DNA of 64,000 nt from Acidaminococcus timonensis. Lineage in GTDB: Bacteria; Bacillota; Negativicutes; Acidaminococcales; Acidaminococcaceae. The stretch's first letter is position 1, and each line of letters opens with the position of its first letter. This document shows positions 16,783 through 25,296 of the stretch, piece by piece. The notes beneath the pieces are model-generated. The model did no database searches. It saw only the letters and a list, made by a program, of their open reading frames with translations, and was not told where the DNA came from. The stretch lies in assembly GCF_900106585.1 (NCBI RefSeq), contig NZ_FNWH01000004.1, positions 186,001-250,000 on the forward strand. Direction: 5' to 3'. Made by a program: the position numbers and the translations under genes.

Positions 16783-18184
16783 AAAGGTGCCGGAATTTTT
16801 CCGGCAGCTGGGACGGAACCTGTGGCACCGGCTGAACACCCTGCCCGTATCCGCCCGGGTGACCCTGTGGTACACCCTGTTCCTGACTCTCATCCTGGTA
16901 CTGTTCACCGGGGTGCTGCTGAATATGGGTGAGGACTATGAGCGGCGAACCTCCGGACGTACCCTGATCAAAGCCGTGGAAAAAGCCTCTGACCGGTATG
17001 AAAAGAAAGAGGGGAAATTCAAAGCCTTCGACAACAATGTCTACCTGTCCCTGCGGGATCATACCGGGAAGCTGCTCAAAGGAGCAGAACCTGAGGGTGC
17101 CCCGGAACTGCCCATCAACTTCAACAAAGGTCCCCAGCAGGTGATCATCCAGGGAGAAAGCTATCATTACATCGATCATCCTCTGCCTCCCGATCAGAAG
17201 GATTTCCGACCGGAGATGGGCAAATGGCCACCCTTTGTACGGGGGTACCTGCCAGACAGGGCTTACACCCAGCATTACCGTGTGCTTCTCCTCACCGCGC
17301 TCATCACCCTGCCGCTTTTCCTGCTCCTGGTCACCCTGGGCGGCTATAAGATCATCAAACGGAGTTTTGCTCCGGTCCAGGCCATCAGCCAGGCGGCACG
17401 GGCCATTGGGGAAACAGGGGATCTGAGCCAGCGTATCCCCCTGGATGACAGCCAGGATGAAATCCATCAGATGGGCCGTACCTTCAACTGGATGCTGGAA
17501 CAGCTCGAAAACCTGCTGGAACGGGAAAAACGTTTTACCTCGGACGTATCCCATGAGCTGCGCACCCCCACGGCCGTGATCATGAGCGAAAGTGAATTCG
17601 GAAAGGACTATACGGACAACATCGACGAAGCAAAGGAGGAATTCCGGCACATCTTCCTGCAATCCCGCCGCATGAGCCGGCTGATCAACCAGCTGCTGGA
17701 GCTGTCCCGGCTGGGCAACCGGAAGCATCTGGAACTGCAGCCGGTAAAACTGTCCCGGCTGGTCCTGGAAACCCTCCAGGATTACCAGAAGCTGCCCCAG
17801 GCCCAGGAACTGCAGTGGCATGCCCAGGTGGAACCTGACCAGGTGGTCCTGGGAGACGATCAGCTGATCCATCGGATTCTGGGCAATTACCTGGACAATG
17901 CCCTGAAATTCACCCGGACCCGGATCACGGTGACCCTGGCCCGGCAAGATGGGTGCATTGCCCTGGCCGTGGAGGATGATGGACCGGGGATTCCCGAGGA
18001 GGATCAGGAAAAGATCTGGGACCGGCTGTACCAGTCAGATCCCTCCCGGAACAAAAAACAGAATATGGGACTGGGGCTGGGTCTTTCCTTTGTGGCTGCC
18101 GCGGCCAAGCTGATGCAAGCCAAAGCCACGGTGGAAAGCAAAGAAGGAAAGGGCAGCACGTTCGGGCTGGTTTTTAAGGCATGA
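16766..18184 (+). CDS. HAMP-domain sensor histidine kinase
   Basis: 472 residues. TM1 at about 34-53 and TM2 at about 172-192 enclose an extracytoplasmic sensor region of roughly 120 residues without a recognised fold. HAMP domain at about 195-247; dimerisation box SDVSHELRTP with His263; N box NYLDNALKFT; G1 box DDGPGIPEED; G2 box GLGLGLSF. The ATG at 16766 has AGAGGAG 6 bases upstream within the regulator gene. A strong terminator begins at the stop codon. The signal is unknown. Confidence 0.93.
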   Translation: MCSKCKKVPEFFRQLGRNLWHRLNTLPVSARVTLWYTLFLTLILVLFTGVLLNMGEDYERRTSGRTLIKAVEKASDRYEKKEGKFKAFDNNVYLSLRDHTGKLLKGAEPEGAPELPINFNKGPQQVIIQGESYHYIDHPLPPDQKDFRPEMGKWPPFVRGYLPDRAYTQHYRVLLLTALITLPLFLLLVTLGGYKIIKRSFAPVQAISQAARAIGETGDLSQRIPLDDSQDEIHQMGRTFNWMLEQLENLLEREKRFTSDVSHELRTPTAVIMSESEFGKDYTDNIDEAKEEFRHIFLQSRRMSRLINQLLELSRLGNRKHLELQPVKLSRLVLETLQDYQKLPQAQELQWHAQVEPDQVVLGDDQLIHRILGNYLDNALKFTRTRITVTLARQDGCIALAVEDDGPGIPEEDQEKIWDRLYQSDPSRNKKQNMGLGLGLSFVAAAAKLMQAKATVESKEGKGSTFGLVFKA

Positions 18185-18218
18185 AAAAAGGAGTTGTGAT
18201 TTCTCACAACTCCTTTTT
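18185..18218 (+). terminator. Terminator after the histidine kinase
   Basis: 15-bp perfect stem, AAAAAGGAGTTGTGA (18185-18199) and TCACAACTCCTTTTT (18204-18218), four-base loop. About 200 bases separate it from the next gene, with a TTATACT -10-like box near 18366. Confidence 0.9.
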
Positions 18219-18421
18219 GATCAGCAATCAATTGTCCTTCCCTGCGACGGCTGTGACGAATAGGAACAGCCTAGTCCTGCGGGAAAGGGAAGGGGGACAC
18301 AAATAGAAGCCCGCTTCTTTCACCAAACCCTCATTTTTAGTTCATTTCCCTTTCATCTCCCCCCGTTATACTGAAACCATCAAAACGAGTTGATCAATTC
18401 CGGTATCCAGGAGGGATGAAT

Positions 18422-19183
18422 ATGGACAAAGAAAAAATGGATGCGTGCAAACAACGGTTACAGGAGGCCGCCCACTGGGGCAAAAGCAAACTGACTCCGA
18501 AACGGCTGAAGAAAGGGGCCGGCTGCCTGCTGGTTCTGGCCATAGCGGCTGGCGGCAGCAAGATCGCCCTGCACCAGGCCAAGGCCCAGTCCCGAGCCCA
18601 GGAAGCCCAGGCTCGCACCAAACTTCTTCAGAACATGGCCGCCCAAAACAATATCCAGCTGGTTTCCACGGACCAGGTAAAAGAAAACATTGCCAGTGCT
18701 CTGGGAACAGATCCCACCAGTATCTCTTTCCAGAGTGTGACCCTGGATGATCGGAAACCCGGCGAACCGGGCAAGGACTTCAAAAAAGACAGGAAGGACA
18801 AAAAAAAGAAAGAGCAGAAGAAGGACAGCAGGAAATACAAAGAAAGCGACAAGGGACAGGACGGGAGAAATGGTTTCCCCGGTATCCAGGGTGAACAGGA
18901 TCGCCAGGGCCAGCCGCCCATGATCCCCGGACAGAATGCAAAAAATAACAGCCAGCGTCCGGACGGAATACCCGGTGAGCAGGGCCAGGAGAGCCGTCAG
19001 CCTCAGGGTTTCCCCCGGCCCCAACTGGCCAAAGAAGCCAGGGCGGATGCCTTCCCCGGTGTCTACGTAGCCCGCTGTGAAAAAGACGGCCTGCGCTACA
19101 GTTTTCTGGTGGACGCCCAAAGTGGCCAGGTCCTCCGCGGCCAGGTCCATAAAATCAACCCTCTCCAGCAGCTGTTCAGCTGA
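18422..19183 (+). CDS. Membrane-anchored protein with an apparently split PepSY domain
   Basis: 253 residues, not recognised as a characterised gene. Order: cytoplasmic basic start (1-33), one transmembrane helix (about 34-50), Ala/Gln-rich stalk, STDQVKENIASALGTDPTSISFQSVTLDD (82-110; longer than one motif but given here by position: Thr83 to Asp110), a highly charged and Gly/Pro-rich insert (111-209), and VYVARCEKDGLRYSFLVDA (214-232) ending in SGQVL. The two outer pieces look like the front and back halves of a PepSY domain. The insert begins Lys-rich and ends with collagen-like Gly-x-x turns. ATG 18422 is preferred to 18416, since the latter abuts the AGGAGGG site. Probably in the regulon of the two-component system upstream. 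Confidence 0.7.
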   Translation: MDKEKMDACKQRLQEAAHWGKSKLTPKRLKKGAGCLLVLAIAAGGSKIALHQAKAQSRAQEAQARTKLLQNMAAQNNIQLVSTDQVKENIASALGTDPTSISFQSVTLDDRKPGEPGKDFKKDRKDKKKKEQKKDSRKYKESDKGQDGRNGFPGIQGEQDRQGQPPMIPGQNAKNNSQRPDGIPGEQGQESRQPQGFPRPQLAKEARADAFPGVYVARCEKDGLRYSFLVDAQSGQVLRGQVHKINPLQQLFS

Positions 19184-19202
19184 AAAAAGAAAGAAGGAAT
19201 CC

Positions 19203-19541
19203 ATGATGAAACATGTCGATCTGAAAAACCGGTTCAAAAAGGCCACCAGCCTGTTCGTCCTGGGGGTGACCCTGATTCTGGGCGCCAGCGCCCTGTCTGC
19301 CAGCGAAGCCCAGGCCGCTGTGCCCCGGGACAACGGGAACCCGCCCAGAATGGAACGCCGGAATAGTGGAGACCAGCAGAAAGCCTTTGAGAAGCGGCAG
19401 AAGGAAATCCAGAAGAAGCGGGAAGCAGAAGCCCGGAAAAGACGGGAAGCCCAGCGAAAGAACCGCAGGAAACGTCCGCCCGTCCAGCAACGGAACCATC
19501 AGCCGGACCAGAGGCCCGAAAGCATGCCCTGGAACCGATGA
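19203..19541 (+). CDS. Small exported, highly basic protein
   Basis: 112 residues. A signal peptide (hydrophobic core LFVLGVTLILGASALSA, probable cleavage after SEAQA) is followed by a low-complexity chain of Lys, Arg, Glu and Gln (KRQKEIQKKREAEARKRREA) that is probably a single charged helix, then a Pro/Gln-rich tail. No known domain. It lies 19 bases after the PepSY-like gene with an AAGAAGGA site and is presumably co-transcribed. The pair may act at the cell surface; this is inference. Confidence 0.65.
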   Translation: MMKHVDLKNRFKKATSLFVLGVTLILGASALSASEAQAAVPRDNGNPPRMERRNSGDQQKAFEKRQKEIQKKREAEARKRREAQRKNRRKRPPVQQRNHQPDQRPESMPWNR

Positions 19542-19543
19542 CA

Positions 19544-19589
19544 AAAAAAGAGGAGGAGCTGCACTTTTACGTGCAGCCCTCCTCTTTTT
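19544..19589. terminator. Bidirectional terminator between convergent genes
   Basis: Long stem with arms beginning AAAAAGAGGAGG and ending CCTCCTCTTTTT, inner arm GCTGCAC/GTGCAGC and a single bulged A. It serves both the plus-strand small protein gene and the minus-strand CitMHS gene. Confidence 0.85.
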
Positions 19590-19613
19590 CAATCCAGAGA
19601 GCGCTGTTCCGGA

Positions 19614-20936
19614 TCACATCTGGAAAACGCCGATGGCCCCGGCCGCGAACACGGTAATGATACTCAGGACCCACAGATAGGGTGCCGAAAACTTCAGCTG
19701 GTCTTTCAGGGAAACCCCGGCCATCCCGATCAGCAGCCAGGTGGTGGCGTTGTGGGGAGTGACCATGATGCAGAAGTCCTTGCCGATCAGCATGCTCATG
19801 GCGATGTCATGGGCCGTCACACCGAATTTCTCGGCCACGCCAATGCACAGAGGCATGAAGCCAAAGAAGAAAGAGTCGGTCCCCAGCATCATGCCGAAAG
19901 GCACGGACAGGCAGCCCATGACGGTGGCCAGTTTGGGTCCCAGGGCAGTGGGCATGATGTTGATCAGGATGTTGGCCATGGATTTCATCATCCCGGTTCC
20001 GTTCAGGATCCCCAGGAAAATCCCGGTGGTCAAGAGGATCATGGGGGTGAGCAGGGCTGCAGAAGCGTGCCGTTTCACGGCGTTGGCCTGTTCTTTGGCG
20101 GAATGGAAGTTGATAATCAGGGCTGCCGCCAGGCCGATCATGAAGGCTCCGTACAGAGGGATCTTGGTGAAGCACATGAGCAGGATGACCACCAGGGTCA
20201 CACCCCAGTTCACCCACACCAGTTTGGGCCGTTTCAGGCTGGGATCTGCCGGTGCATCGGCTCCGGCCATATCCAGGTCTTCGCTGAGTTCAGCGGCTTT
20301 TCCGGTGGGGTTGAGGCCGGCGCCCCGTTTCTTTTCCAGAAGGCCCATATACACACAGAACAGGAATACGATGACCAGCCCTACACCCTGCAGGGGCAGC
20401 AGTTCATGCCACAGGATACTGGCGTCGGTCTTCAGGATGATGGCCGTACGGGCCACAGGACCGCCCCAGGGGGTCAGGTTCATGATGGAGATAGCGGCAG
20501 AAATGATGCAGCACAATACCACCGGACGGATGTGCAGTTTCTTGTACAGGGGCAGCATGGCCGGTACCGTAATCAGGCAGGTCCCGGCAGTGGTGCCGTC
20601 CAGGTGGGCAATGGTGGCAATGATGCCGGTGGCGATGGTCACCAGGACGATGTTGCTCCCGGCCTTCCTGGCCAGGAAGTTCATCAGGGGATCGAACATG
20701 CCCACATCATTCATCAGCGCAAAATACACAATGGAGAACAGGAACAAGATGGCCGTGGACATGGTGGTCCCCACCCCTTTTTTGATGAAGGCGAACACTT
20801 CAGCCGGGCCGAACCCGCAGAGCAGGGCAATGATAATGGGGAATGCCACGAAAATGGGGATGGCATTCATTTTGGAGGAGATCAGGCAGTATACCACCAG
20901 CCCGATCATAATGAAACCAGCAATACCTAACAGCAT
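19614..20936 (-). CDS. CitMHS-family citrate/organic acid transporter
   Basis: 440-residue permease with about twelve membrane segments. The start MLLGIAGFIMIGLVVYCLI and the conserved stretch LDGTTAGTCLITVPAMLPLYK, then MNLTPWGGPVARTA, match the CitMHS family, which moves citrate as a metal complex with protons. The ATG at 20936 has AAGGAAG upstream; the frame extends further upstream without a ribosome site. A divergent LysR gene begins 200 bases away, implying local control, with citrate or a relative as candidate inducer. Confidence 0.9.
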   Translation of the reverse strand: MLLGIAGFIMIGLVVYCLISSKMNAIPIFVAFPIIIALLCGFGPAEVFAFIKKGVGTTMSTAILFLFSIVYFALMNDVGMFDPLMNFLARKAGSNIVLVTIATGIIATIAHLDGTTAGTCLITVPAMLPLYKKLHIRPVVLCCIISAAISIMNLTPWGGPVARTAIILKTDASILWHELLPLQGVGLVIVFLFCVYMGLLEKKRGAGLNPTGKAAELSEDLDMAGADAPADPSLKRPKLVWVNWGVTLVVILLMCFTKIPLYGAFMIGLAAALIINFHSAKEQANAVKRHASAALLTPMILLTTGIFLGILNGTGMMKSMANILINIMPTALGPKLATVMGCLSVPFGMMLGTDSFFFGFMPLCIGVAEKFGVTAHDIAMSMLIGKDFCIMVTPHNATTWLLIGMAGVSLKDQLKFSAPYLWVLSIITVFAAGAIGVFQM

Positions 20937-21137
20937 AATAACTTCCTTTCCGCCTGGAGAGACTGCCGGCTCCTCTCCGCAGGCATCTGAAATTTCGATG
21001 GGTTCTGTGTCATTACAGGTTCCCATACCGATTATATGCTATTATAATAGAATTATCTGGGAAGTTTCACAAATATATTTTCCTTTTTGGCTGCGATAGC
21101 CCAAATCTATGGTTTTTTTGATACAAAAGGAGCAATT

Positions 21138-21995
21138 ATGGATTCCAAAGACATCCTTCTTCTCAAAACCCTGTATGAAGAAAAGAACATCACCCATACT
21201 GCCAGACGGCTCTTCATCTCCCAGCCCGCCATTACGGACCGGCTGAAACGGATGGAAGCGGAATTCGGCACCACCCTGTTCATCCGCCAGCCCCGGGGCA
21301 TCCGGTTCACCTCAGCCGGTGAACTGGTCCATCAGTACTGCCTGCGCACGGAAAAGGACTACCGGCAGGTACGGGCCGCCCTGGAGGGACTGGCGACCCA
21401 TCCCAGCGGCACCCTGTCCATCGGCTGCTCCAACGTGTTTGCCAAATACCACATGCCCCGGCTGCTTTCCCAGTTCCAGAAAACCTGTCCCCAGATCCAG
21501 ATCCACCTCCAGAGCGGATTTACCCACAACCTGTACCGGGATTTCCTCCAGGGGAAATTCCAGGTGTGCATCGTACGGGGGGACCACAACTGGACGGAGG
21601 AACGGAAATTCCTGTGGCAGGATGCCCTGTGCCTGTTCAGCCGGGATCCGGTGGATCTGGAGCGGCTGCCGGAATATCCCTACATCCACTATGTGACAGA
21701 TCCCCTGCTGCAGGATGTACTGGACGACTGGTGGTATTCCCATTACCGGGAAACACCCCGGACCCTCATTGTCACCGATGCCATGGACACGGCCATGAAG
21801 ATGGTTCAGCAGGGCCTGGGGTTCACCCTGCTTTCCCAGAGCTGCGGCCAGGATGCCCCGGACATCCGGCCCGTGCCCCTGACCCAGTCGGACGGGTCGC
21901 CCCTCATGCGCAAAACCTGGCTGTACTACCGCAAAGATTACCAGCTGGTATCCAGCATCAAAGCCTTCGTGGAATTTATGGACGAGCAGTACTAA
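21138..21995 (+). CDS. LysR-family regulator, divergent from CitMHS gene
   Basis: 285 residues. N-terminal winged helix (LLKTLYEEKNITHTARRLF, SQPAITDRLKRME) and a C-terminal type-2 periplasmic-binding-like effector domain (from about residue 90). ATG 21138 follows AAAAGGAG by 6 bases. The shared region 20937-21137 contains TATAAT boxes readable on both strands (around 21041-21048), fit for a divergent promoter. It probably controls the transporter. Confidence 0.9.
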   Translation: MDSKDILLLKTLYEEKNITHTARRLFISQPAITDRLKRMEAEFGTTLFIRQPRGIRFTSAGELVHQYCLRTEKDYRQVRAALEGLATHPSGTLSIGCSNVFAKYHMPRLLSQFQKTCPQIQIHLQSGFTHNLYRDFLQGKFQVCIVRGDHNWTEERKFLWQDALCLFSRDPVDLERLPEYPYIHYVTDPLLQDVLDDWWYSHYRETPRTLIVTDAMDTAMKMVQQGLGFTLLSQSCGQDAPDIRPVPLTQSDGSPLMRKTWLYYRKDYQLVSSIKAFVEFMDEQY

Positions 21996-22125
21996 AAAGG
22001 GGGTGTGAAAAAATGCTTTTTACCCCCGTCACTAGTCACTAGTCTCTAGTCACTAGCTGATGGAAGCCAGCTGACGCTAGCGAAATAAAGGCGCTGTGGA
22101 TGATTTTTTCACAGCGCCTTTTTTT
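21994..22125. repeat. Composite intergenic repeat, copy 1, ending in a terminator
   Basis: Order: decayed GGGGTGTGAAA hairpin (22000-22027, right arm has lost CACA), heptamers of CACTAGT type, a GATGGAAGCCAGC/GCTAGCG segment, and a terminator hairpin AAAGGCGCTGTG / CACAGCGCCTTT (22087-22121) with a T-run. A nearly identical copy lies at 50173-50304. Both lie between convergent genes. Confidence 0.85.
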
Positions 22126-22139
22126 GCCTTGTATTCTTT

Positions 22140-22685
22140 TTATTTCTGCATCCCGTCCATATTGTGCTGCATACTGCCATGCTGCATGGGCATGCCATCC
22201 ATCTGGTGCATCATGGCCGGAGCCGGCTGATACCCGGTGAGGGTGGGATCCACCATCCCGAACACCATGGCCACGTGGCTGACGATCAGGAACACCACCA
22301 GCCAGCCAAAATGGTGCAGCAGTTTCTTCTGGGGTTCCAGTCCCCGGCCGATGACACCCAGTTCCATGAGCGCCAGGGCGCCGAAGGGGACGATGCCCAG
22401 CAGATAGGCCCCAATGGCCAGTTCATCCGTCCAGCCCTTCCAGGCAAGGCCCGGTACCACACGGGTCAGCAGGTAGAGCACCACGCCTGCGAAATACACC
22501 CCGGCCAGGATGCTCAGGCCGTGGTTCCAGCTTTTCCAGCCGCCGGCCTGTTCCGGCCCCCGGTAGGCCATCATGAATTCCGTGGCCACCAGGGATTCCG
22601 CCAGCACCACCGGCACCACCATGAACAGGATCAGATTCCAGGGCTGGTTCTGGGCCAACAGGTCCATATAATTCGTCATAACCAT
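22140..22685 (-). CDS. Membrane protein with Met/His-rich C-terminal tail
   Basis: 181 residues with about five hydrophobic segments and a cytoplasmic or external tail rich in Met, His and Gln (MMHQMDGMPMQHGSMQHN). The body resembles small Firmicute membrane proteins of unknown function (DUF6803-like by memory only). The tail looks like a Cu(I)- or other soft-metal-binding string. It lies downstream of a histidine kinase with a similar Met/His-rich stretch. ATG 22685 has AAAGGAGC 10 bases upstream; a GTG at 22691 is the alternative. A lone TATAAT (minus, 22730-22735) lies upstream, so it may have its own promoter, perhaps controlled by the regulator pair. Confidence 0.65.
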   Translation of the reverse strand: MVMTNYMDLLAQNQPWNLILFMVVPVVLAESLVATEFMMAYRGPEQAGGWKSWNHGLSILAGVYFAGVVLYLLTRVVPGLAWKGWTDELAIGAYLLGIVPFGALALMELGVIGRGLEPQKKLLHHFGWLVVFLIVSHVAMVFGMVDPTLTGYQPAPAMMHQMDGMPMQHGSMQHNMDGMQK

Positions 22686-22840
22686 TTGCACATTCGCTCC
22701 TTTAGCTGTGTCATTGATTTCATAGTCGTATTATAGGAATAAAATGTGCAGATACCGGGAAAAACTTATTAAGAAAATATGAAGAATCCAGGGACAAAAG
22801 CTCCTGTTCCGTCATCCCCTGCAGGAAAGGGCAAAATTGC

Positions 22841-24013
22841 CTATCGGTCCGGGAATTCAACGATGAACGCCGCGCCTCCGTTTTTCCGGTTCTCGGCCCG
22901 GATGGAACCTCCCTGGGCCTCCACAAAGCTTTTGGCCAGAGAGAGACCGATGCCGCTGCCTCCCAGGGCCCGATTCCGGGATTTGTCCCCCCGGTAGAAC
23001 TGTTCGAATACGTGGGGCAGATCCTCCGGGGCGATCCCCGGTCCTTCATCGGCAATGAGCAGCCGCACGTTCTCTCCTGCCGCTTCCGTTTTCAGAAGGA
23101 TGGCCGTCCCGGGGGTGGTGTACCGGATGGCATTGGTGATCAGGTTGTACAGGATCTGGTTCAGCCGGTCCGGATCCAGCTGCCGCAGCGGCAGCTCCGG
23201 AGCCAGTTCTTTCACAAAATGGAGGTTTTTCTCCTCCAGCAGGGGTTCCAGCATTTCTGCGGCCCGTTCCGTCTTTTCTCCCAGATCCATTGGCTGGAGA
23301 TGGAGTTCCAGCTGATGGACCTGGGCCAGGGACAGATCCCGCAGGTCCCCCACCAGCCGGGTCAGCCGCATCACTTCTTCCTGCATGGAAAACAGTTTGT
23401 CCGGTTCCGGCTGTTCCACGCCGTCCAGCATGCTTTCCAGATGGCCCTGGAGGATGGCGAGAGGTGTCTTCAATTCATGGGCAATGTTGGCCAGCAGCTC
23501 CTGGCGGTTGTTTTCGTTCACCGCCAGCTCCGCGGACATCTGGTTGAACACCGCTGCCAGCTGTCCCACTTCATCCCGGGTTTCCACCGGGACTTCCTGT
23601 TTCAGTTCCCCCTGGCGGATTTTTTCTGCCGCCCGGGACAGCTGCCGCAGAGGACGGGTGATGTTCCCGGACAGGAAATAACTCACCACCAGTCCGATTC
23701 CGGCAAAAAGGAATCCGATCCACCACAGGGATCTGTGATAGGATTCCACAAAAGTCCGTTCCGCAGCGCCCAGCATCATCCGGTGGTGCATGCCTCCCAT
23801 GCCCATACCGCCACCCATCATGCCGTGACCCATACCATGGCCAAAGCCGCCGCCCTGCCCGTTCTGCCCTGCCAGGGCAGAGGGGTCCTGGAGATACTGG
23901 AAAAAGTGGGTTTCCATCTGCTGGTTGCAGATATAGATCACCACCAGGGCACAGACCAGGATCAGCACAAAAGTGCTCAGCATCATTTTATACCGGACAC
24001 TGTGAAAGCGCAT
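22841..24013 (-). CDS. Sensor histidine kinase with Met/His/Gly-rich sensor loop
   Basis: 390 residues. TM1 at about 10-29; a short extracytoplasmic segment that includes a Gly/Met/His-rich stretch (57-80, with GHGMGHGMMGGG and GGMHHRMM); TM2 at about 96-115; HAMP (116-168); His179 in LANIAHELKTP; N box LYNLITNAIRYT; G boxes DEGPGIAPED and GGSGIGLSLAK. The sensor loop looks suited to binding a soft or transition metal. It follows its response-regulator gene by two bases. Confidence 0.92.
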   Translation of the reverse strand: MRFHSVRYKMMLSTFVLILVCALVVIYICNQQMETHFFQYLQDPSALAGQNGQGGGFGHGMGHGMMGGGMGMGGMHHRMMLGAAERTFVESYHRSLWWIGFLFAGIGLVVSYFLSGNITRPLRQLSRAAEKIRQGELKQEVPVETRDEVGQLAAVFNQMSAELAVNENNRQELLANIAHELKTPLAILQGHLESMLDGVEQPEPDKLFSMQEEVMRLTRLVGDLRDLSLAQVHQLELHLQPMDLGEKTERAAEMLEPLLEEKNLHFVKELAPELPLRQLDPDRLNQILYNLITNAIRYTTPGTAILLKTEAAGENVRLLIADEGPGIAPEDLPHVFEQFYRGDKSRNRALGGSGIGLSLAKSFVEAQGGSIRAENRKNGGAAFIVEFPDR

Positions 24014-24015
24014 GG

Positions 24016-24729
24016 TCAGCCTCCAAATTTATACCCGATCCCGTACACCGTCAGGATGTACCGGGGATTCTTCGGTTCCGTCTCGATTTTCCGCCGCAAA
24101 TTCCGGATATGGGCGTCAATGGTCCGTTCATACCCATCGAAGGCGAAGCCATGACTGTTTTCCATTAATTGCAGCCGGTTGAACACTCTTCCAGGACTTT
24201 TCATAAGGACTTCCAGCAGGCTGAACTCGATGGGTGTCAGTTCAATGGATTCCCACCGATCTGCGGATGCGTTGAACCGCAGGACTTCGTGCCGGTCCTG
24301 GTCCAGTTTCAGGTTCCCCACCTGGAGCACGGCGGAAGGAGCCGTTTCCGCCTTCTGGCCATAGGCCCCGTAGGTACGCCGCAGCAGGGCCCGGACCCGG
24401 GCCACCAGTTCCCGCATGCTGAAGGGTTTGGTCACATAATCATCCGCCCCCAGTTCCAGCCCCATGAGCCGATCGAATTCCGCATCCCGGGCCGTGAGCA
24501 TGATGATGGGTACCGTACTTTCCTGACGGATGGTCCGGCACACATCCCGGCCATCGATCCTGGGCAGCATCAGATCCAGCACCAGCAGCTGGGGATGGTC
24601 CCTGCGGAACACCTGCAGGGCTTCTTCCCCGTCCCGGGCCGTGAGTACCCCAAACCCTTCCTTCGTAAAGTAATTTTTTAAAAGTCCCAGCAGTTTGGGA
24701 TCGTCATCCACCAGCAGAACGGAATACAT
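24016..24729 (-). CDS. OmpR-family response regulator paired with the Met/His-loop kinase
   Basis: 237 residues. Receiver with D8/D9, phospho-acceptor Asp52 (LLVLDLMLPRIDG), and the Lys of DYVTKPFSM; winged-helix domain from about residue 135 (LTPIEFSLLEVLMKS, IDAHIRNLRRKIE). ATG 24729 is preferred because AGGAGGT lies 9 bases upstream; the GTG at 24738 is inside that site. Gene order regulator-kinase, transcribed together. Confidence 0.93.
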   Translation of the reverse strand: MYSVLLVDDDPKLLGLLKNYFTKEGFGVLTARDGEEALQVFRRDHPQLLVLDLMLPRIDGRDVCRTIRQESTVPIIMLTARDAEFDRLMGLELGADDYVTKPFSMRELVARVRALLRRTYGAYGQKAETAPSAVLQVGNLKLDQDRHEVLRFNASADRWESIELTPIEFSLLEVLMKSPGRVFNRLQLMENSHGFAFDGYERTIDAHIRNLRRKIETEPKNPRYILTVYGIGYKFGG

Positions 24730-24752
24730 GCGTGGCACCTCCTGTCGGGACT

Positions 24753-24791
24753 ATTATACAAAAAGGGCTGTTGCCTGCGCAACAGCCCTTT
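24753..24791 (-). terminator. Terminator hairpin overlapping the promoter of the regulator-kinase pair
   Basis: On the minus strand, arms AAAGGGCTGTTGC / GCAACAGCCCTTT (24762-24791) and a T-run end the small exported-protein gene. Immediately behind lies TATAAT (24753-24758) with a TTGCGC -35-like box 18 bases upstream, inside the hairpin. Terminator and promoter therefore share bases. Confidence 0.7.
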
Positions 24792-24794
24792 GCC

Positions 24795-25070
24795 TTACTT
24801 CTGCCCCTGGTTCCCTTCATTGCCATCGTCCTGCCAGCAGGGCGGCTGACCGTTCCAGCAGCCACCCCGGCGGCCGCCCCGGTAATGGCGCCCGTTCTGG
24901 TCGTAATAGGGACATCCAACCTGGTTGTCCAAGGTTTGTACAACCGGCTGGTTATCGGGTTTCCCTTCCCCCGCATGGACAGCGCCCACATGGAACATCC
25001 CGGGCCCGGCCACAGCCCCGGCCGCAAAGAAGACAGCACCCATGGCCAGCATCTTGATCGATTGTTTCAT
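24795..25070 (-). CDS. Small exported Cys/Gly-rich protein
   Basis: 91 residues: signal peptide (MKQSIKMLAMGAVFFAAGAVAG), then a short hydrophilic chain with CPYYDQNGRHYRGGRRGG, CWNGQPPCW and an acidic/Gln tail. Three Cys, several His/Asp and Gly are in reach for a metal site, but no known family is recognised. ATG 25070 is chosen over 25079 because of the AAAGGA spacing. It sits between the metal-binding-protein gene and the regulator-kinase pair on the same strand, which suggests a metal or envelope-stress link. Confidence 0.6.
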   Translation of the reverse strand: MKQSIKMLAMGAVFFAAGAVAGPGMFHVGAVHAGEGKPDNQPVVQTLDNQVGCPYYDQNGRHYRGGRRGGCWNGQPPCWQDDGNEGNQGQK

Positions 25071-25208
25071 TGTGATCATCCTTTCTTCCATTCTCCAGTT
25101 CGTTTTCCTGTTCCTTTTCTCTGGTTCCATTATACAACGGCTCTGTGCAGAAGATGTTGGGGAAATATGAAGAAAATGTTAAGGTGGATACACCGCCTTA
25201 CCATTTTC

Positions 25209-25264
25209 AGTCACGAGTCTCTAGTCACTAGTCTCTAGCCGATGGAAGCCAGCTTACGCTGGCC
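25209..25264. repeat. Heptamer-type intergenic repeat, partial copy
   Basis: Carries CACGAGT-CTCTAGT-CACTAGT-CTCTAGC, then CGATGGAAGCCAGC and GCTGGC. It matches the middle of the composite repeat at 21994 and 50173 but lacks both hairpins. It lies in the 226-bp gap 25071-25296, which holds nothing else recognised. Confidence 0.75.
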
Positions 25265-25296
25265 TTGAATCATATATAGTCCTCCGGACCCATTAC

